A stretch of 64,000 bases of DNA, taken from the NCBI GenBank assembly GCA_946413525.1, contig CAMKKZ010000001.1, positions 1 to 64,000 on the forward strand, in the 5' to 3' direction. Both the position numbers and the translations under genes were made by a program. Below are positions 16,269 through 26,154 of the stretch, piece after piece (the first letter of the stretch is position 1; every line of letters begins with the position of its first letter). Source of the stretch: an uncultured Oribacterium sp. (GTDB lineage: Bacteria > Bacillota > Clostridia > Lachnospirales > Lachnospiraceae). The notes beneath the pieces were generated by a model. The model ran no database searches, had not been told where the DNA came from, and was given only the letters and a program-made list of their open reading frames with translations.

Positions 16269-17948
16269 ATGTCCATGTTCTATGTTCAGAGAGGGAATTA
16301 TAGGGACATTGCAATGACGGGTGCAGATGCATTGGTGAAAAGCCTTGAATTAGAAAAAACGGAATACGTATTCGGTTATCCCGGCGTAGCCATCTGCCCT
16401 TTTTACGATGCCATTTTGAATACTCATATCAAAGCAATTTTAGTAAGGGAAGAACAAAATGCGGCTCATGCGGCAAATGGCTATGCAAGAATCAGTGGAA
16501 AAGTCGGTGTGGCCGTCGTGACCAGCGGGCCGGGTTCCACCAATATTATTACAGGTATCGCAACAGCTTTTGCGGACAGCATTCCCATGGTTGTCATTAC
16601 CGGACAGGTGGAAAGCCGCCTTATGGGTTCAGATGTTTTTCAGGAAGCGGATATTTCAGGCGCATGCGAATCCTTCGTCAAGTACAGCTACATTATTCGG
16701 AAGGCAGATGATATTCCTAAAGTTGTAAAAGAAGCTTTTTATATCGCAAGTTCAGGCCGGAAAGGCCCTGTCTTGATTGACGTGCCGGTTGATATTCAGC
16801 AGCAAGAGATTAAATCCTTTCATTATCCTGAGGAAGTCCGTCTGCGTACCTACCGGCCAACGGTGCAGGGCAATGCTGTACAGATCAAAAAGTTATTCAG
16901 CCGTTTGAGCGAGGCAAAGCGTCCAATCCTATGTATTGGAGGAGGGGTACACCTTTCCGGAGCAGTTCAAAAAGTCAAGCAGTTTATAGAAAAGTTCCAA
17001 ATCCCCGCCGTTTGTACCATGATGGGAATCGGGGCAATGGAAAGCAATCATCCCCTGTTTTTTGGAATGGTTGGCAATAATGGGAAGATTTATGGGAACT
17101 GGGCGATGAATGAGTCCGACTTGATCATCATGGCAGGGGCCAGGGTGGCTGACCGATCCATTACCCAGCCGGATCTCATTACGGAACATAAGGTTCTCGT
17201 CCATATTGATGTGGATCCCGCTGAAATAGGAAAAAATGCAGGGCCGGAAATTCCTTTGGTAGGAGATATTGCCAGTGTTTTTGAAGATTTCAATCGTCAC
17301 GAACTAAAGAATAGTTTTGAGGATTGGATTCGTGTTCTGAATAAACGCAAAAAGGAAATAGAAGAGGCAGGCCTGAAAATAATATTGGACAAACTGAAAA
17401 AAGCTTCCCTGGTGACTCCGGAGGAGTTTATTTACAGGCTGTCCATCAAAATGGATAAAGACGCGGTTTATGTTGCTGATGTCGGGCAGAACCAGTTATG
17501 GTCTTGCGCAAATTATCAAATGCGGGACGGCAGCTTCCTTACATCTGGAGGCATGGGAACCATGGGGTATTCTGTTCCGGCTGCCATTGGGGCTTCCCTG
17601 GCCAACCCCTTGCGACAGGTTGTTGCTGTTTGCGGGGATGGCGCGTTCCAGATGTGCATGATGGAACTGGCCACCATGAAACAATTTGACATACCGGTCA
17701 AAATTGTTGTAATGAAAAATAATGTACTTGGTCTTGTAAGGCAGTATCAGCACTTTTTCTATCAGGATCGTTATTCCGTTACAGATCTTTACGGAAGTCC
17801 GGATCTGGCATGTATTGCCGCGGCATATGATATGGCTTTTATAAAGCTTTCTGATAATGCTTCCATGGATGAAGCCCTGGATCGCTTTCTTTCAAAAAGA
17901 GAGGCGGTTCTAATGGAGTGTGACATATCTCCAAACGAACTGGTTTGA
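16269..17948 (+). CDS. ilvB: Acetolactate synthase large subunit
   Basis: A ThDP- and FAD-dependent enzyme that joins pyruvate to pyruvate or 2-ketobutyrate in valine, leucine and isoleucine synthesis. The order is PYR domain with the ThDP-activating Glu in VREEQNAAHAANGYAR, a central domain, and a PP domain with the GDGAFQM ... KNNVLGLVRQ metal and ThDP motif. VFQEADISGACESFVKYSY is typical of true acetolactate synthases. 559 residues. ATG 16269 is chosen because GAGGGG lies 8 nt before it; an upstream ATG at 16230 has no site. The regulatory subunit follows after 154 bases. Confidence 0.93.
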   Translation: MSMFYVQRGNYRDIAMTGADALVKSLELEKTEYVFGYPGVAICPFYDAILNTHIKAILVREEQNAAHAANGYARISGKVGVAVVTSGPGSTNIITGIATAFADSIPMVVITGQVESRLMGSDVFQEADISGACESFVKYSYIIRKADDIPKVVKEAFYIASSGRKGPVLIDVPVDIQQQEIKSFHYPEEVRLRTYRPTVQGNAVQIKKLFSRLSEAKRPILCIGGGVHLSGAVQKVKQFIEKFQIPAVCTMMGIGAMESNHPLFFGMVGNNGKIYGNWAMNESDLIIMAGARVADRSITQPDLITEHKVLVHIDVDPAEIGKNAGPEIPLVGDIASVFEDFNRHELKNSFEDWIRVLNKRKKEIEEAGLKIILDKLKKASLVTPEEFIYRLSIKMDKDAVYVADVGQNQLWSCANYQMRDGSFLTSGGMGTMGYSVPAAIGASLANPLRQVVAVCGDGAFQMCMMELATMKQFDIPVKIVVMKNNVLGLVRQYQHFFYQDRYSVTDLYGSPDLACIAAAYDMAFIKLSDNASMDEALDRFLSKREAVLMECDISPNELV

Positions 17949-17951
17949 AGG

Positions 17952-18046
17952 TATCAACTATGCTGCGGATAAACCCAGGAATCAACTATGCATCAGGCAT
18001 AGTTGATTCCATAATTGGCACATCCCTGCGGCATTTCTTATGCCGC
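17952..18046 (+). repeat. Family 2 element, copy b (modules A and D-like)
   Basis: It begins 4 nt after the ilvB stop. Module A is a perfect 14-bp hairpin, GGAATCAACTATGC/GCATAGTTGATTCC (17978-18010), that differs from the copy at 28737 at two positions, each changed on both arms. A shorter hairpin GCGGCAT/ATGCCGC (18028-18046) stands where module D is expected. Confidence 0.8.
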
Positions 18047-18102
18047 TGATAATCCATGGACATGAATGGCCTGGTGAAATACGGGAAAGGTATGATAGAT
18101 AT

Positions 18103-18603
18103 ATGAAACGTATTTATTCTGTTTTGGTAGAGAACCGATCCGGGGTGCTCTGCAAGGTCGCTGGCCTTTTTTGGCGCAGGTGCTTCAACATTGATTCCCT
18201 GGCTGTGGGCGAAACAGAAGATAAGTCCGTATCTAATATGGTCATTGTCTCAAGTGGTGATGAAAGGACACTGGAGCAAATAGAAAAGCAGCTAAACAAA
18301 AAGCTTGATATTATCAAGGTTCGGACTTTCCAGGAGGGGGAAGGGATTTGCCGGGAGCTTGTGCTTGTAAAGATTCGATATAGCCGTGAGAATCGTAAGG
18401 ATATTATAGAGAACTGCCAGATAATGGGAGCTCATATTGTGGATTTGGGCAAGATTTACATGACCATCCAAATGTGTGATACGCCTGAAAGGGTGGAAAT
18501 GTTTTTGAATACATTAAAAAACGTCAATATTACTGAAATTGCCAGAACCGGAACATTGGCGATGTTAAAGATTTCGGAGCAAAAAGAGAATGCGCAGGGG
18601 TGA
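18103..18603 (+). CDS. ilvN: Acetolactate synthase small (regulatory) subunit
   Basis: 166 residues with the N-terminal ACT domain, YSVLVENRSGVLCKVAGLF and FNIDSLAVGETED, followed by the second domain ICRELVLVKI. It gives the large subunit full activity and valine feedback. ATG 18103 begins the family N-terminus MKRIYSVLVEN; upstream ATG 18040 would add 21 unrelated residues read through repeat-adjacent sequence. GGGAAAGG lies about 13 nt before the chosen start. Confidence 0.93.
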   Translation: MKRIYSVLVENRSGVLCKVAGLFWRRCFNIDSLAVGETEDKSVSNMVIVSSGDERTLEQIEKQLNKKLDIIKVRTFQEGEGICRELVLVKIRYSRENRKDIIENCQIMGAHIVDLGKIYMTIQMCDTPERVEMFLNTLKNVNITEIARTGTLAMLKISEQKENAQG

Positions 18604-18774
18604 GGCAGTTAGCATTATATCACCTATTTTGGCGGTAACTTAAACTTACTGCAAGAAGCGTATAACTGTGCCGAAACACAGGCAAAAAGGCATTGGTATG
18701 CGCATAAAAGCTGCGTCTTTTGCTGTAAATGCCAGGACACCTGAGTAGTTACAGAACCCGGAGGTAAAGGAAAA

Positions 18775-21700
18775 ATGAGGTGCAAGATTTGCGGCACGGA
18801 GATGCCTGACTATTCAAAATTCTGTCCGAATTGCGGGCTTTTATGCAAAAGCATCAAGAAGAAGAAAAATACCCTTGCCAATGAAGCTGAAAAGCAGTCC
18901 GAAAAGCCTGTAAACCCAGATTCCCTTGACGAGGCCAATGCAAATAATCTTGAAGAGGAGGGGAATTTCCCTAAATTAATTCATGAAACAGCAGATTCCG
19001 ATTTTTCTGACGATGGCAAAGATGAAAATTCCGAAATCCATGCACCTTCACTTTCAGATTCTCTAAGGGATAATACTGCGCATAACATTGACATCTCTGA
19101 AACTTCACAATCAGAACGCAACGCTGATGAATCCATAGCGAAGGAAAACAGGGAATCATCAAGTTCTTCCGTTCAAACCGGCTTCAATTTGCCCGATAAT
19201 ATTTCAGGAGAAGAAGTAATGAGGGCTGGCTCCGCACAGATGGAGCAGGATGCCGGGTCGGTTTCAGGTGAGGAAACGGCGACTCCGCCAATTGCCAATG
19301 AAGGGGATGATCGGGGAAAGGGGGGGCAAGAGAAGGCAGACTTCGAGAATCTGTCTGAAAAGATTGATTCCAGTTCCTTTGCTGCCCATGAAAACACAGA
19401 TTTTACGGATAGCTCAGACATAGAAGCTACTTTTAAAAAGGAGACTCTGGAGAACGGCATCGCAGTCTTTACGGGTCATTATGAGTTCATAAAAATTCTT
19501 GAGCAGGAAAGCGAGATGTCGAGACAAAACAGGATTCTGATGAGTACGTCCTGGCCAAGGCTCCGAACAGATCACTTTGATGATACAAAAGTGCCAAATC
19601 CCGGACAGACTTTGGATTCAGAGAAAAACGCAACTGATCAGCCTGTTGACGTTGCCGCACCAGACATCGAGCATGATTCCATCAAGCTTTCCGGACAATT
19701 ATCCGAAGAAAGTAAAATAATGGATTCAGGTCCTTCTCATCAACAGCATGAAGATGATCCCAGCCAGACACGAGAGGATAAATCAGATTATCTCCCTGAG
19801 GATTCGAAAGATTTTCAGGATTCATGGGCCAAAAATGAATTTGGCCAGGCCGGGGCTGAACAAGCGACGAATGAGGATGGGGAGCCCCATAATCATGATG
19901 AGGTTAATGACAGCCTGGAATCTGACTCGTCAAAGCCTGATGCGACATGGGATTCTGGAAACCGAGCCTTGGAAGCCGATAGAGTTCCGGAATCTCAAGA
20001 AGAACCGCATACTGATGACAAGATGACATTATGGGATGGCACGGAATATGAAACAGATAACAATAAAATCGAAGAAATAGAAATCGATAAGGCATCGGAT
20101 TCCGGATCAGAGCCCGGCACGGAAGCAATGGCCGAACAGGAAAATGGATACAAACCCTTCTCGTTGAACAGTGAAGAAGCCATTAATCCCTCCGGCTATG
20201 AAACAGAAATTAAAAACACGATGAAAGAAGTGTCGGAACCAGACGAGAACTTGAAACAAATGTCAGATTCGTCAGATTCCGAGGAAAATCCGGCTGAAAA
20301 CCGGGATGGCAAAGAAGATGTTTCAAAATCTGAGAATAACATAGCTGATCTTCCTCACGGTATGAGCGAGTCATTCCCGGTGAGGAGACGTAAAAGGAAG
20401 AGACGCAAGAAAAACAGAAACGAAAACATTCCCGATAAGCTGGAAAATCCTGCTTTGTCAGAAAACGACATGCGGCTGGAAAATAATGAAGGGAATAAGG
20501 ATACGGAGGATTATCAATCGGATAGGGATTTCTTCCCTGAAGGAAATGTGGACGAAACGCCATTTGAGGATAATCTCGAAAATCCATCCATACAGAATAC
20601 AGAAGAAGACAGCACTGATGAAACCATCGTCCCTCTTCGGAAAAGCAGGGCAAAAAGAAGAACGGAAAGGAACCGCGGGACTGGAAGACGCATACTTGCT
20701 GCAGGATGTATCGGGGCATTTGTCCTTTGCGTTTTTCTTATGAATCGTTATGCCCCTTCGAAACATACAAAAGAAAGCGCAAAAGCAGAAACGGAACCTA
20801 CGATTAATACAAGTATAAGGTCAACAGCCGCGCAAAAGCCAACCAGGAAAACGGAAGAAAAGGATACTTTTTCTGATGCATCCATGCTTATGGAAAAAGG
20901 GGAGTATGAGGCTGCCATCCCTGTGCTGCGAACGTTGCTGTCCCGACAATCATCGAATGAAGAGGCCTGGCTGTTGCTTGCGGAAGCCTGTCTGAAGAAT
21001 GGGCAGAGGGATATGGCGATTGAAGAATTGCGAAAGGCCGGTGATGCTTTGCCGGACAGCAGTGGTATCCAGGAATTATTAACAAGCCTTCTTCCTGCCG
21101 TTTCATTTAATCCCGCTGGCGGTAAGTACTCAGATCCTACCGTTGTTCATTTAGAAAGCAACGTTGATTCCCCTATTCATTTTGTCCTGGAGGAAGGAGG
21201 AGAAACCATATCGGAGGGGATATACCAGGATGGCATTTCGATTCCATACAGCGGACATTTCGTACTTTCTGCTTATGCTGAGGCCTCGGACGGTCATAAT
21301 GGCGAAATATCCACAGAAGAATACGCTTTGCAGCTTGATCCTGACAAATACCGTCTGAATGATTGGTCCCATACTGATGAAGGTACCTTCTACCTTGACG
21401 ACAATGGACGGCGTGTAAAAGGCTGGATCACTCTCGATGAAAAGAAGTATTATTTCAACGAAAACGGTCTGCTGGCCACGGGTCTGACCCGGATTGGCGA
21501 TGATGACTATTATTTTTCTGAAGACGGCCTTCCGCAGGATGGCTATCAAACAATTGATGAAAAGAATTATTTCTTCCTTGAGGATGGCAGGATGTTGAAG
21601 AATGCATGGGCAGGTAATCAGTATTATGCCAATGAGGAGGGGGTCTTGCAAATGAATGATGGTACAGGCGGTGCCGGTCTGGCTGCGGATGGAAGCATGT

Positions 21701-22035
21701 ATTTTGACGCAGCCCTGGAATATAGCTATTTCCCGAACACTATTGTACAATGTCATGTGAAAGACCGTTTCACTCAGGATGATTATTATATTTTCCCTGC
21801 ATCGGTATTTCATGAGAATGAAGGGGGGGAACCCATAAGGGGGGCTGAACCGGATTATAATATTACAATTAAAGTTTATAAGAGAGCTTACCATCATTAC
21901 CTTGATCGGCAGCTGCCTATTATCCTGGCTTCCGATGCCATTCATTTTCTCCCGGAACTGAATATGCAAAAGATCCAACAGGATGAAAATGGAATTGTAA
22001 ATGACTACAGCATAGTACTTGGAAGTTATGCTTAA
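18775..22035 (+). CDS. Zinc-ribbon, TM, TPR and wall-repeat multidomain protein
   Basis: 1086 residues, no named family for the whole. A zinc ribbon (Cys3, Cys6, Cys17, Cys20) opens the protein. About 600 acidic, Ser/Glu/Asp-rich residues without predicted fold follow, then a basic stretch (KRRTERNRGTGRR) and one membrane segment at about 638-656. Outside the cell come TPR-like helices (about 697-770), a chitobiase C-terminal-like beta domain (about 771-855, FNPAGGKYSDPTVVHL), choline-binding-type repeats (about 862-965, GTFYLDDNGRRVKGW, KYYFNENGLLATG) and a C-terminal domain of about 110 residues. The topology links a cytoplasmic metal-binding head to the cell wall. The ATG follows GGAGGTAAAGG. 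Its end overlaps cbiD. Confidence 0.8.
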   Translation: MRCKICGTEMPDYSKFCPNCGLLCKSIKKKKNTLANEAEKQSEKPVNPDSLDEANANNLEEEGNFPKLIHETADSDFSDDGKDENSEIHAPSLSDSLRDNTAHNIDISETSQSERNADESIAKENRESSSSSVQTGFNLPDNISGEEVMRAGSAQMEQDAGSVSGEETATPPIANEGDDRGKGGQEKADFENLSEKIDSSSFAAHENTDFTDSSDIEATFKKETLENGIAVFTGHYEFIKILEQESEMSRQNRILMSTSWPRLRTDHFDDTKVPNPGQTLDSEKNATDQPVDVAAPDIEHDSIKLSGQLSEESKIMDSGPSHQQHEDDPSQTREDKSDYLPEDSKDFQDSWAKNEFGQAGAEQATNEDGEPHNHDEVNDSLESDSSKPDATWDSGNRALEADRVPESQEEPHTDDKMTLWDGTEYETDNNKIEEIEIDKASDSGSEPGTEAMAEQENGYKPFSLNSEEAINPSGYETEIKNTMKEVSEPDENLKQMSDSSDSEENPAENRDGKEDVSKSENNIADLPHGMSESFPVRRRKRKRRKKNRNENIPDKLENPALSENDMRLENNEGNKDTEDYQSDRDFFPEGNVDETPFEDNLENPSIQNTEEDSTDETIVPLRKSRAKRRTERNRGTGRRILAAGCIGAFVLCVFLMNRYAPSKHTKESAKAETEPTINTSIRSTAAQKPTRKTEEKDTFSDASMLMEKGEYEAAIPVLRTLLSRQSSNEEAWLLLAEACLKNGQRDMAIEELRKAGDALPDSSGIQELLTSLLPAVSFNPAGGKYSDPTVVHLESNVDSPIHFVLEEGGETISEGIYQDGISIPYSGHFVLSAYAEASDGHNGEISTEEYALQLDPDKYRLNDWSHTDEGTFYLDDNGRRVKGWITLDEKKYYFNENGLLATGLTRIGDDDYYFSEDGLPQDGYQTIDEKNYFFLEDGRMLKNAWAGNQYYANEEGVLQMNDGTGGAGLAADGSMYFDAALEYSYFPNTIVQCHVKDRFTQDDYYIFPASVFHENEGGEPIRGAEPDYNITIKVYKRAYHHYLDRQLPIILASDAIHFLPELNMQKIQQDENGIVNDYSIVLGSYA

Positions 22036-23380
22036 TAATAAAGAGAATCCGGGGCATAATCTTACCAGGGTAAAGCAAAGCTTTTTGCGTTTTGGATATA
22101 CGACGGGAACATGCGCCGCGGCAGCGGCAAAGGCAGCTATAGAGGACCTTTTGCTTGGGGACCGTGCAGGGAAGGGTGTATCCGATCCCTCGCTTGTCCC
22201 CATGCCGCCGGGCTCTGCAAAACAAGAAGTTCCTTTCAGCGTTTCTGAGAAAAAAAACAATGGGGATATCCAGGTTCCCGTTCACCTTCCGGATGGCAGA
22301 CAGGTTATTCTGCGTGCCTGCCGGGTGAATAAAGGAAAAATTCCCCCTTTCCTTTCCTGTTCAGAGTATTTTGTCATAAAAGACGCGGGGGATGACCCGG
22401 ATGTTACAAATGGATTGGAAATACATGTTACAGCCCTGCTCTTTGATATTGATTCCATAAATGCAGAAAATCAGATTTTACCGGATACCGCTTTTAGGGA
22501 TATCCGGTTTCCTTATTTCTGGATAGATGGAGGAAAAGGCGTGGGAAGAGCCACCAGGGATCTGCCCTTTCTCCACACTGGGCAGGCTGCAATCAACCCG
22601 GTTCCCAGGGAAATGATTTTTTCATCTGCCCAGGAAGCATGGGAAAATGCCGTTAAGTGCCCGGAAAATTATGAAAACAAGGGTATTTTGCTGCTGGTTT
22701 CTGTTCCGGGAGGAGAAGAGAGAGCCGAACATACTTTTAATTCCAGCCTTGGTATTGTCGGAGGGATATCCATTTTGGGCAGTACTGGAATTGTGGAACC
22801 CATGTCAGAAAAAGCCATACTGGACACAATGGAACTAATGGTGAAGGAAGCAAGATTAAGCGGGGCATCATCCATTATTTTTGTGCCGGGCAATTATGGC
22901 GAGAAGTATACCCGCAGATTTCTCGGCATCCCTGCCGGGGGCATTCCCCTTGTACACTGTTCCAATTATATCGGGGAAGCCTTTGATCTTGCGGCAGCCT
23001 ACGGGTTTTCTGAGCTTTTGCTGGTTGGAAACATTGGCAAGATATCCAAACTTGCGGCTGGCATTATGAATACGCATTCCCGTGTGGCTGATGCCCGTTG
23101 GGAAATCTTTGTCGCGCATTCAGCGCTTCTGGGGCTTCCCATTGATGTCCTGAACGCGCTGAAATCATGCGTTTCGACAGAAGAAATGCTTATGGTTCTG
23201 GAAAAAAACCTATCTTTGCAGCCTGTTCTTGATTCTATTTTGCATGAGATAGAAAAGCATGTTGGCAGACGTTTGCGTAAAAAGACGGACTTCGGGATAT
23301 TCGTTTTTTCAGAATCTTTTGGCTTGTTGGGAAGCTGTGGCCATGCCAGGGAAATAGCCGGAAGAATGATGTCCCCGTAA
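22028..23380 (+). CDS. cbiD: Cobalt-precorrin-5B C1-methyltransferase
   Basis: Methylates C-1 of cobalt-precorrin-5B in the anaerobic cobalamin route. Family motifs are RFGYTTGTCAAAAAKAA at the N-terminus and GGISILGSTGIVEPMSEKA near 245, then IIFVPGNYGEKY. About 450 residues against the usual 360-380; the surplus sits in insertions such as residues 45-75. ATG 22028 lies inside the last codons of the previous gene, with no free-standing ribosome binding site, so translation is probably coupled. It is the first cobalamin gene of the cluster, yet no cobalamin riboswitch was found before it. Confidence 0.93.
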   Translation: MLNNKENPGHNLTRVKQSFLRFGYTTGTCAAAAAKAAIEDLLLGDRAGKGVSDPSLVPMPPGSAKQEVPFSVSEKKNNGDIQVPVHLPDGRQVILRACRVNKGKIPPFLSCSEYFVIKDAGDDPDVTNGLEIHVTALLFDIDSINAENQILPDTAFRDIRFPYFWIDGGKGVGRATRDLPFLHTGQAAINPVPREMIFSSAQEAWENAVKCPENYENKGILLLVSVPGGEERAEHTFNSSLGIVGGISILGSTGIVEPMSEKAILDTMELMVKEARLSGASSIIFVPGNYGEKYTRRFLGIPAGGIPLVHCSNYIGEAFDLAAAYGFSELLLVGNIGKISKLAAGIMNTHSRVADARWEIFVAHSALLGLPIDVLNALKSCVSTEEMLMVLEKNLSLQPVLDSILHEIEKHVGRRLRKKTDFGIFVFSESFGLLGSCGHAREIAGRMMSP

Positions 23381-23404
23381 TTTCACCCAAAGGAGTTCTT
23401 TTGA

Positions 23405-24178
23405 ATGGTTCATTTTGTTGGTGCCGGTCCCGGCAGTGCCGATCTAATAACAGTCCGGGGCATGCGGCTTTTGCAAAAGGCTGATTTGTTGATTTACACC
23501 GGGTCTCTGATTAATCCTGAGCTTATCAGTTTCGCGCCTCCCGAAGCGGTAAAGCTTGATTCTTTCCGCATGTCCCTGGCTGAGATTACAGAAGCCATTG
23601 CCAAAGAATACGAATGCTGGCATAGTGGCAAACGGAAAAGCGAGCCGGAGATTGTCAGACTTCAAACTGGGGATATTTCTCTCTACAGCGCCTTTTGGGA
23701 ACAGGCGGATGAATTGGAATCAAGGGGCATCCCCTATGACATTTGCCCCGGTCTGGGGGCTTTCCAGGCATCCGCGGCAGCCTTAAATGCGGAATATACT
23801 GAACCGGGTCTCACGCAAACGGTCATAATCAGCCGTGTCGAAGGAAGGACAAAGATGCCTCAAAGTGAATCTCTCCGGAAGCTTGCCGGAATCGGATGCA
23901 CTTTGGTGCTTTATTTGTCTGCCCGGTACCCACGAAAGCTAAGGGATGAATTGATAGCGGGAGGATTGCGGGCAGATACGGCTGCTGCCATTGTTTATAA
24001 GGCAGGATGGGCTGAGGAAAAAGTCTTCCGTACGACATTGGGACAAGTTCCGCAGGTTTTGGAAAAAGAGGGTATCAGCAATACGGCCCTGATAATTATT
24101 GGAGATGTTTTGAACCATGAAAAACAAATGTTCCATTCTTATCTCTATAGCGAAGAACGGACAACCTATAGGACATGA
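23405..24178 (+). CDS. cbiF: Cobalt-precorrin-4 C11-methyltransferase
   Basis: An S-adenosylmethionine-dependent methyltransferase of the tetrapyrrole methylase fold. VHFVGAGPGSADLITVRG is the N-terminal signature, LIYTGSLINPELI separates CbiF from its paralogues, and RLQTGDISLYS and CPGLGAFQASAAAL follow. 257 residues, normal length. AGGAG lies 8 nt before ATG 23405. The stop overlaps the cbiG start by 4 nt (ATGA). Confidence 0.96.
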   Translation: MVHFVGAGPGSADLITVRGMRLLQKADLLIYTGSLINPELISFAPPEAVKLDSFRMSLAEITEAIAKEYECWHSGKRKSEPEIVRLQTGDISLYSAFWEQADELESRGIPYDICPGLGAFQASAAALNAEYTEPGLTQTVIISRVEGRTKMPQSESLRKLAGIGCTLVLYLSARYPRKLRDELIAGGLRADTAAAIVYKAGWAEEKVFRTTLGQVPQVLEKEGISNTALIIIGDVLNHEKQMFHSYLYSEERTTYRT

Positions 24179-25254
24179 ATCACAAACTACGTATCTTTGT
24201 TTTTTCTGAAAAAGCTTATTGCCTGGCATGCTATATCAAGACCTCTTATGTGAAGAAAAATCCCAGGACGTCAGTAAATATTACCGTAAAATGCAGGGCG
24301 TTACCTGAATTATTTGAAGAAAAATCGCTTTCCGAGCTCTGTGGGGATTGTTTTCGTAATTTGGAGGATATGATTTTCATTTCGGCAACAGGCATTGCTG
24401 TCCGAGGCATTGCCGCGCATCTTGTACACAAGGCAAAAGATCCGGCCGTCGTGGTGATTGACGAGGGAGGCAGGCATTGTATCTCCCTGCTTTCCGGACA
24501 CCTTGGAGGAGCCAATGATCTTACTCTCGAGCTTGCCGACATGATTGGGGCGGAGGCAGTCATAACCACTGCTTCTGATATAAGACGATGTTTTTCCATC
24601 GACCTGTTTGCAATGTCAAATCGCCTTCGGCTGTCAGATTTTCAAAAAGCCCGCGCGTTAGAGGCCAGAGTGCTTTCCGGGAAAAAGATCCGGCTTTATT
24701 CTGAACTTCCACTTTCAGCTTTTTCCCTGCTCCCGAATGCCGCGGAGGGGGAGTGGCTTCCCTCTGAATGCTTCCCCGAAGCAGAAATCATCATTGCTTT
24801 CCACAAATCACTGATGAAAAGGGCAATGACCGGCGGTCAGCTCTTTCTCCTTGCGAGGAGGATCTATGTGGGGATTGGTTCAAGGAAGGGCGTGGGGGTT
24901 GAAGAGGTAGGAGAAGCTGTCATTAAATGTCTTTGCGAGACAGATATTATGGAGGCTTCTTTGGCAGCCATATGCAGTATTGATATAAAAAGGGAGGAAA
25001 AGGGAATATGCGAAACTGCCAAAGAGATGGGACTTCCATATTTGACTTTTTCTTCTGAAGAGTTAAGGTCCGTTGAAGGATATTTTCACGATTCTGATTT
25101 TGTGAGGAATACCGTTGGCGTCTCGAATGTTTGCGAACGTGCTGCATGCCGTGGCGCCGGGCAGGGAAGCAGTCTGATCATGCCAAAACGTATATGTAAA
25201 AATGTCACTGTCGCCCTGGCCCTTGATCTTCGTCCTGTAGCCGCATCGATATGA
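24175..25254 (+). CDS. cbiG: Cobalt-precorrin-5A hydrolase
   Basis: Opens the delta-lactone of cobalt-precorrin-5A with loss of acetaldehyde, giving precorrin-5B for CbiD. 359 residues. Family marks are MIFISATGIAVRGIAAHL, DPAVVVIDEGGRHCISLLSG, HLGGANDLTLELA, ITTASDI and, in the C-terminal part, IYVGIGSRKGVGVEEV. It overlaps cbiF by 4 nt, so the two are translationally coupled. The stop lies in the first bases of family 1 repeat copy 6. Confidence 0.95.
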   Translation: MNHKLRIFVFSEKAYCLACYIKTSYVKKNPRTSVNITVKCRALPELFEEKSLSELCGDCFRNLEDMIFISATGIAVRGIAAHLVHKAKDPAVVVIDEGGRHCISLLSGHLGGANDLTLELADMIGAEAVITTASDIRRCFSIDLFAMSNRLRLSDFQKARALEARVLSGKKIRLYSELPLSAFSLLPNAAEGEWLPSECFPEAEIIIAFHKSLMKRAMTGGQLFLLARRIYVGIGSRKGVGVEEVGEAVIKCLCETDIMEASLAAICSIDIKREEKGICETAKEMGLPYLTFSSEELRSVEGYFHDSDFVRNTVGVSNVCERAACRGAGQGSSLIMPKRICKNVTVALALDLRPVAASI

Positions 25255-25366
25255 CATGAAATCAGATTGGTCAAAACTCACCCTGATAGGGAAGCCATAT
25301 AGCTTGCGATACCGCATATGTCTCGGGTATTAAATGGCCAAAATAACACTTTTATAAGAGGAAAGA
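25252..25366 (+). repeat. Family 1 repeat, copy 6 (tandem)
   Basis: A half unit (GACATGAAATCAGATTGG ... CCTGATAGGG) overlaps the cbiG stop and is followed by AAGCCATATAG and a full unit. Hairpin 1 is TGCG/CGCA around ATAC (25305-25316). Hairpin 2 is weak (TTAAATGGCCAAAATAACACTTTTATAA). The tail AAGAGGAAAG is 10 nt before the cbiH start. Confidence 0.75.
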
Positions 25367-25376
25367 AATTGTTGTT

Positions 25377-26117
25377 ATGACAGGAAAGGTTTTTGCTGTA
25401 GGGCTGGGGCCTGGCCGTGCCGAACTGATAACACCGGAGGCCATGAACGCATTAAATTCTTCAAATGTCATCATTGGCTACCAGACTTATATTGAAATGC
25501 TCCATGATATACTGCCGGAAAAAAAATATATTTCCTTTGGCATGCGGCAGGAAATAATGAGGTGTGAGGAAGCCCTTGCCCTGTCCCGCAGCGGCCTTAC
25601 AGTTTCGGTGGTCTGCAGTGGGGACAGCGGTATATACGGAATGGCTGAATTGCTCCTTTCCCACAGGGTGGATGGGAGGGATGGGGAGGTCGTTGTCATT
25701 CCCGGTATTACGGCTGCCATTTCCGCTGCATCAAGGATTGGATGCCCTTTGTCAAATGACTTTGTCGTAATCAGTTTGTCAGACCTGATGACACCCTGGG
25801 AAACAATTGAAAAAAGGCTCCGGGCTGCCATTGAAGGCGACTTCGTTATTTCTTTGTACAATCCATCCAGTTCCGGGCGAAGACCCATATTTTTAAAAGC
25901 GTGCGACATTCTGGAAGCATCACTTCCTTCGGGGCGAATATGCGGAATGGGAAAAAATATTGGAAGGCCGGGAGAAGTGACGGAATTGTTCCCTCTCTCC
26001 AGACTGAGGGAGATGCCGGCCGATATGAGGACAATCTTTTTCATAGGCAGTTCGGAAAGCATTGCCGTCAATGGGAAAATGCTGACCAGAAGGGGTTATG
26101 AAAGACGCAGACCTTGA
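25377..26117 (+). CDS. cbiH: Cobalt-precorrin-3B C17-methyltransferase
   Basis: A tetrapyrrole methylase that contracts the ring while methylating C-17. KVFAVGLGPGRAELITPEA opens the protein, with VIIGYQTYIEML typical of CbiH/CobJ, then VVCSGDSGIYGMAELL, VIPGITAAISAASRIGCPL and DFVVISLSDLMTPWE. 246 residues, normal. The start has AAGAGGAAAG upstream, partly from repeat copy 6. Confidence 0.96.
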   Translation: MTGKVFAVGLGPGRAELITPEAMNALNSSNVIIGYQTYIEMLHDILPEKKYISFGMRQEIMRCEEALALSRSGLTVSVVCSGDSGIYGMAELLLSHRVDGRDGEVVVIPGITAAISAASRIGCPLSNDFVVISLSDLMTPWETIEKRLRAAIEGDFVISLYNPSSSGRRPIFLKACDILEASLPSGRICGMGKNIGRPGEVTELFPLSRLREMPADMRTIFFIGSSESIAVNGKMLTRRGYERRRP

Positions 26118-26154
26118 TCGGCTTCCGGAAAATGTGAGTCATAATCCTTCCTTT

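Noticed and set aside
21151-22260. A 369-residue minus-strand frame spanning the end of the zinc-ribbon gene and the cbiD start
   Set aside because: It crosses two real genes on the other strand and has no family features.
25252-25376. Family 1 repeats considered as cobalamin riboswitches because they contain AATAGGG and GCCACT-like blocks
   Set aside because: The GGTG, CCGCCACTG and AGACCTGCC core order is missing, and the same element precedes carB-adjacent, lgt and envelope genes with no tie to cobalamin.
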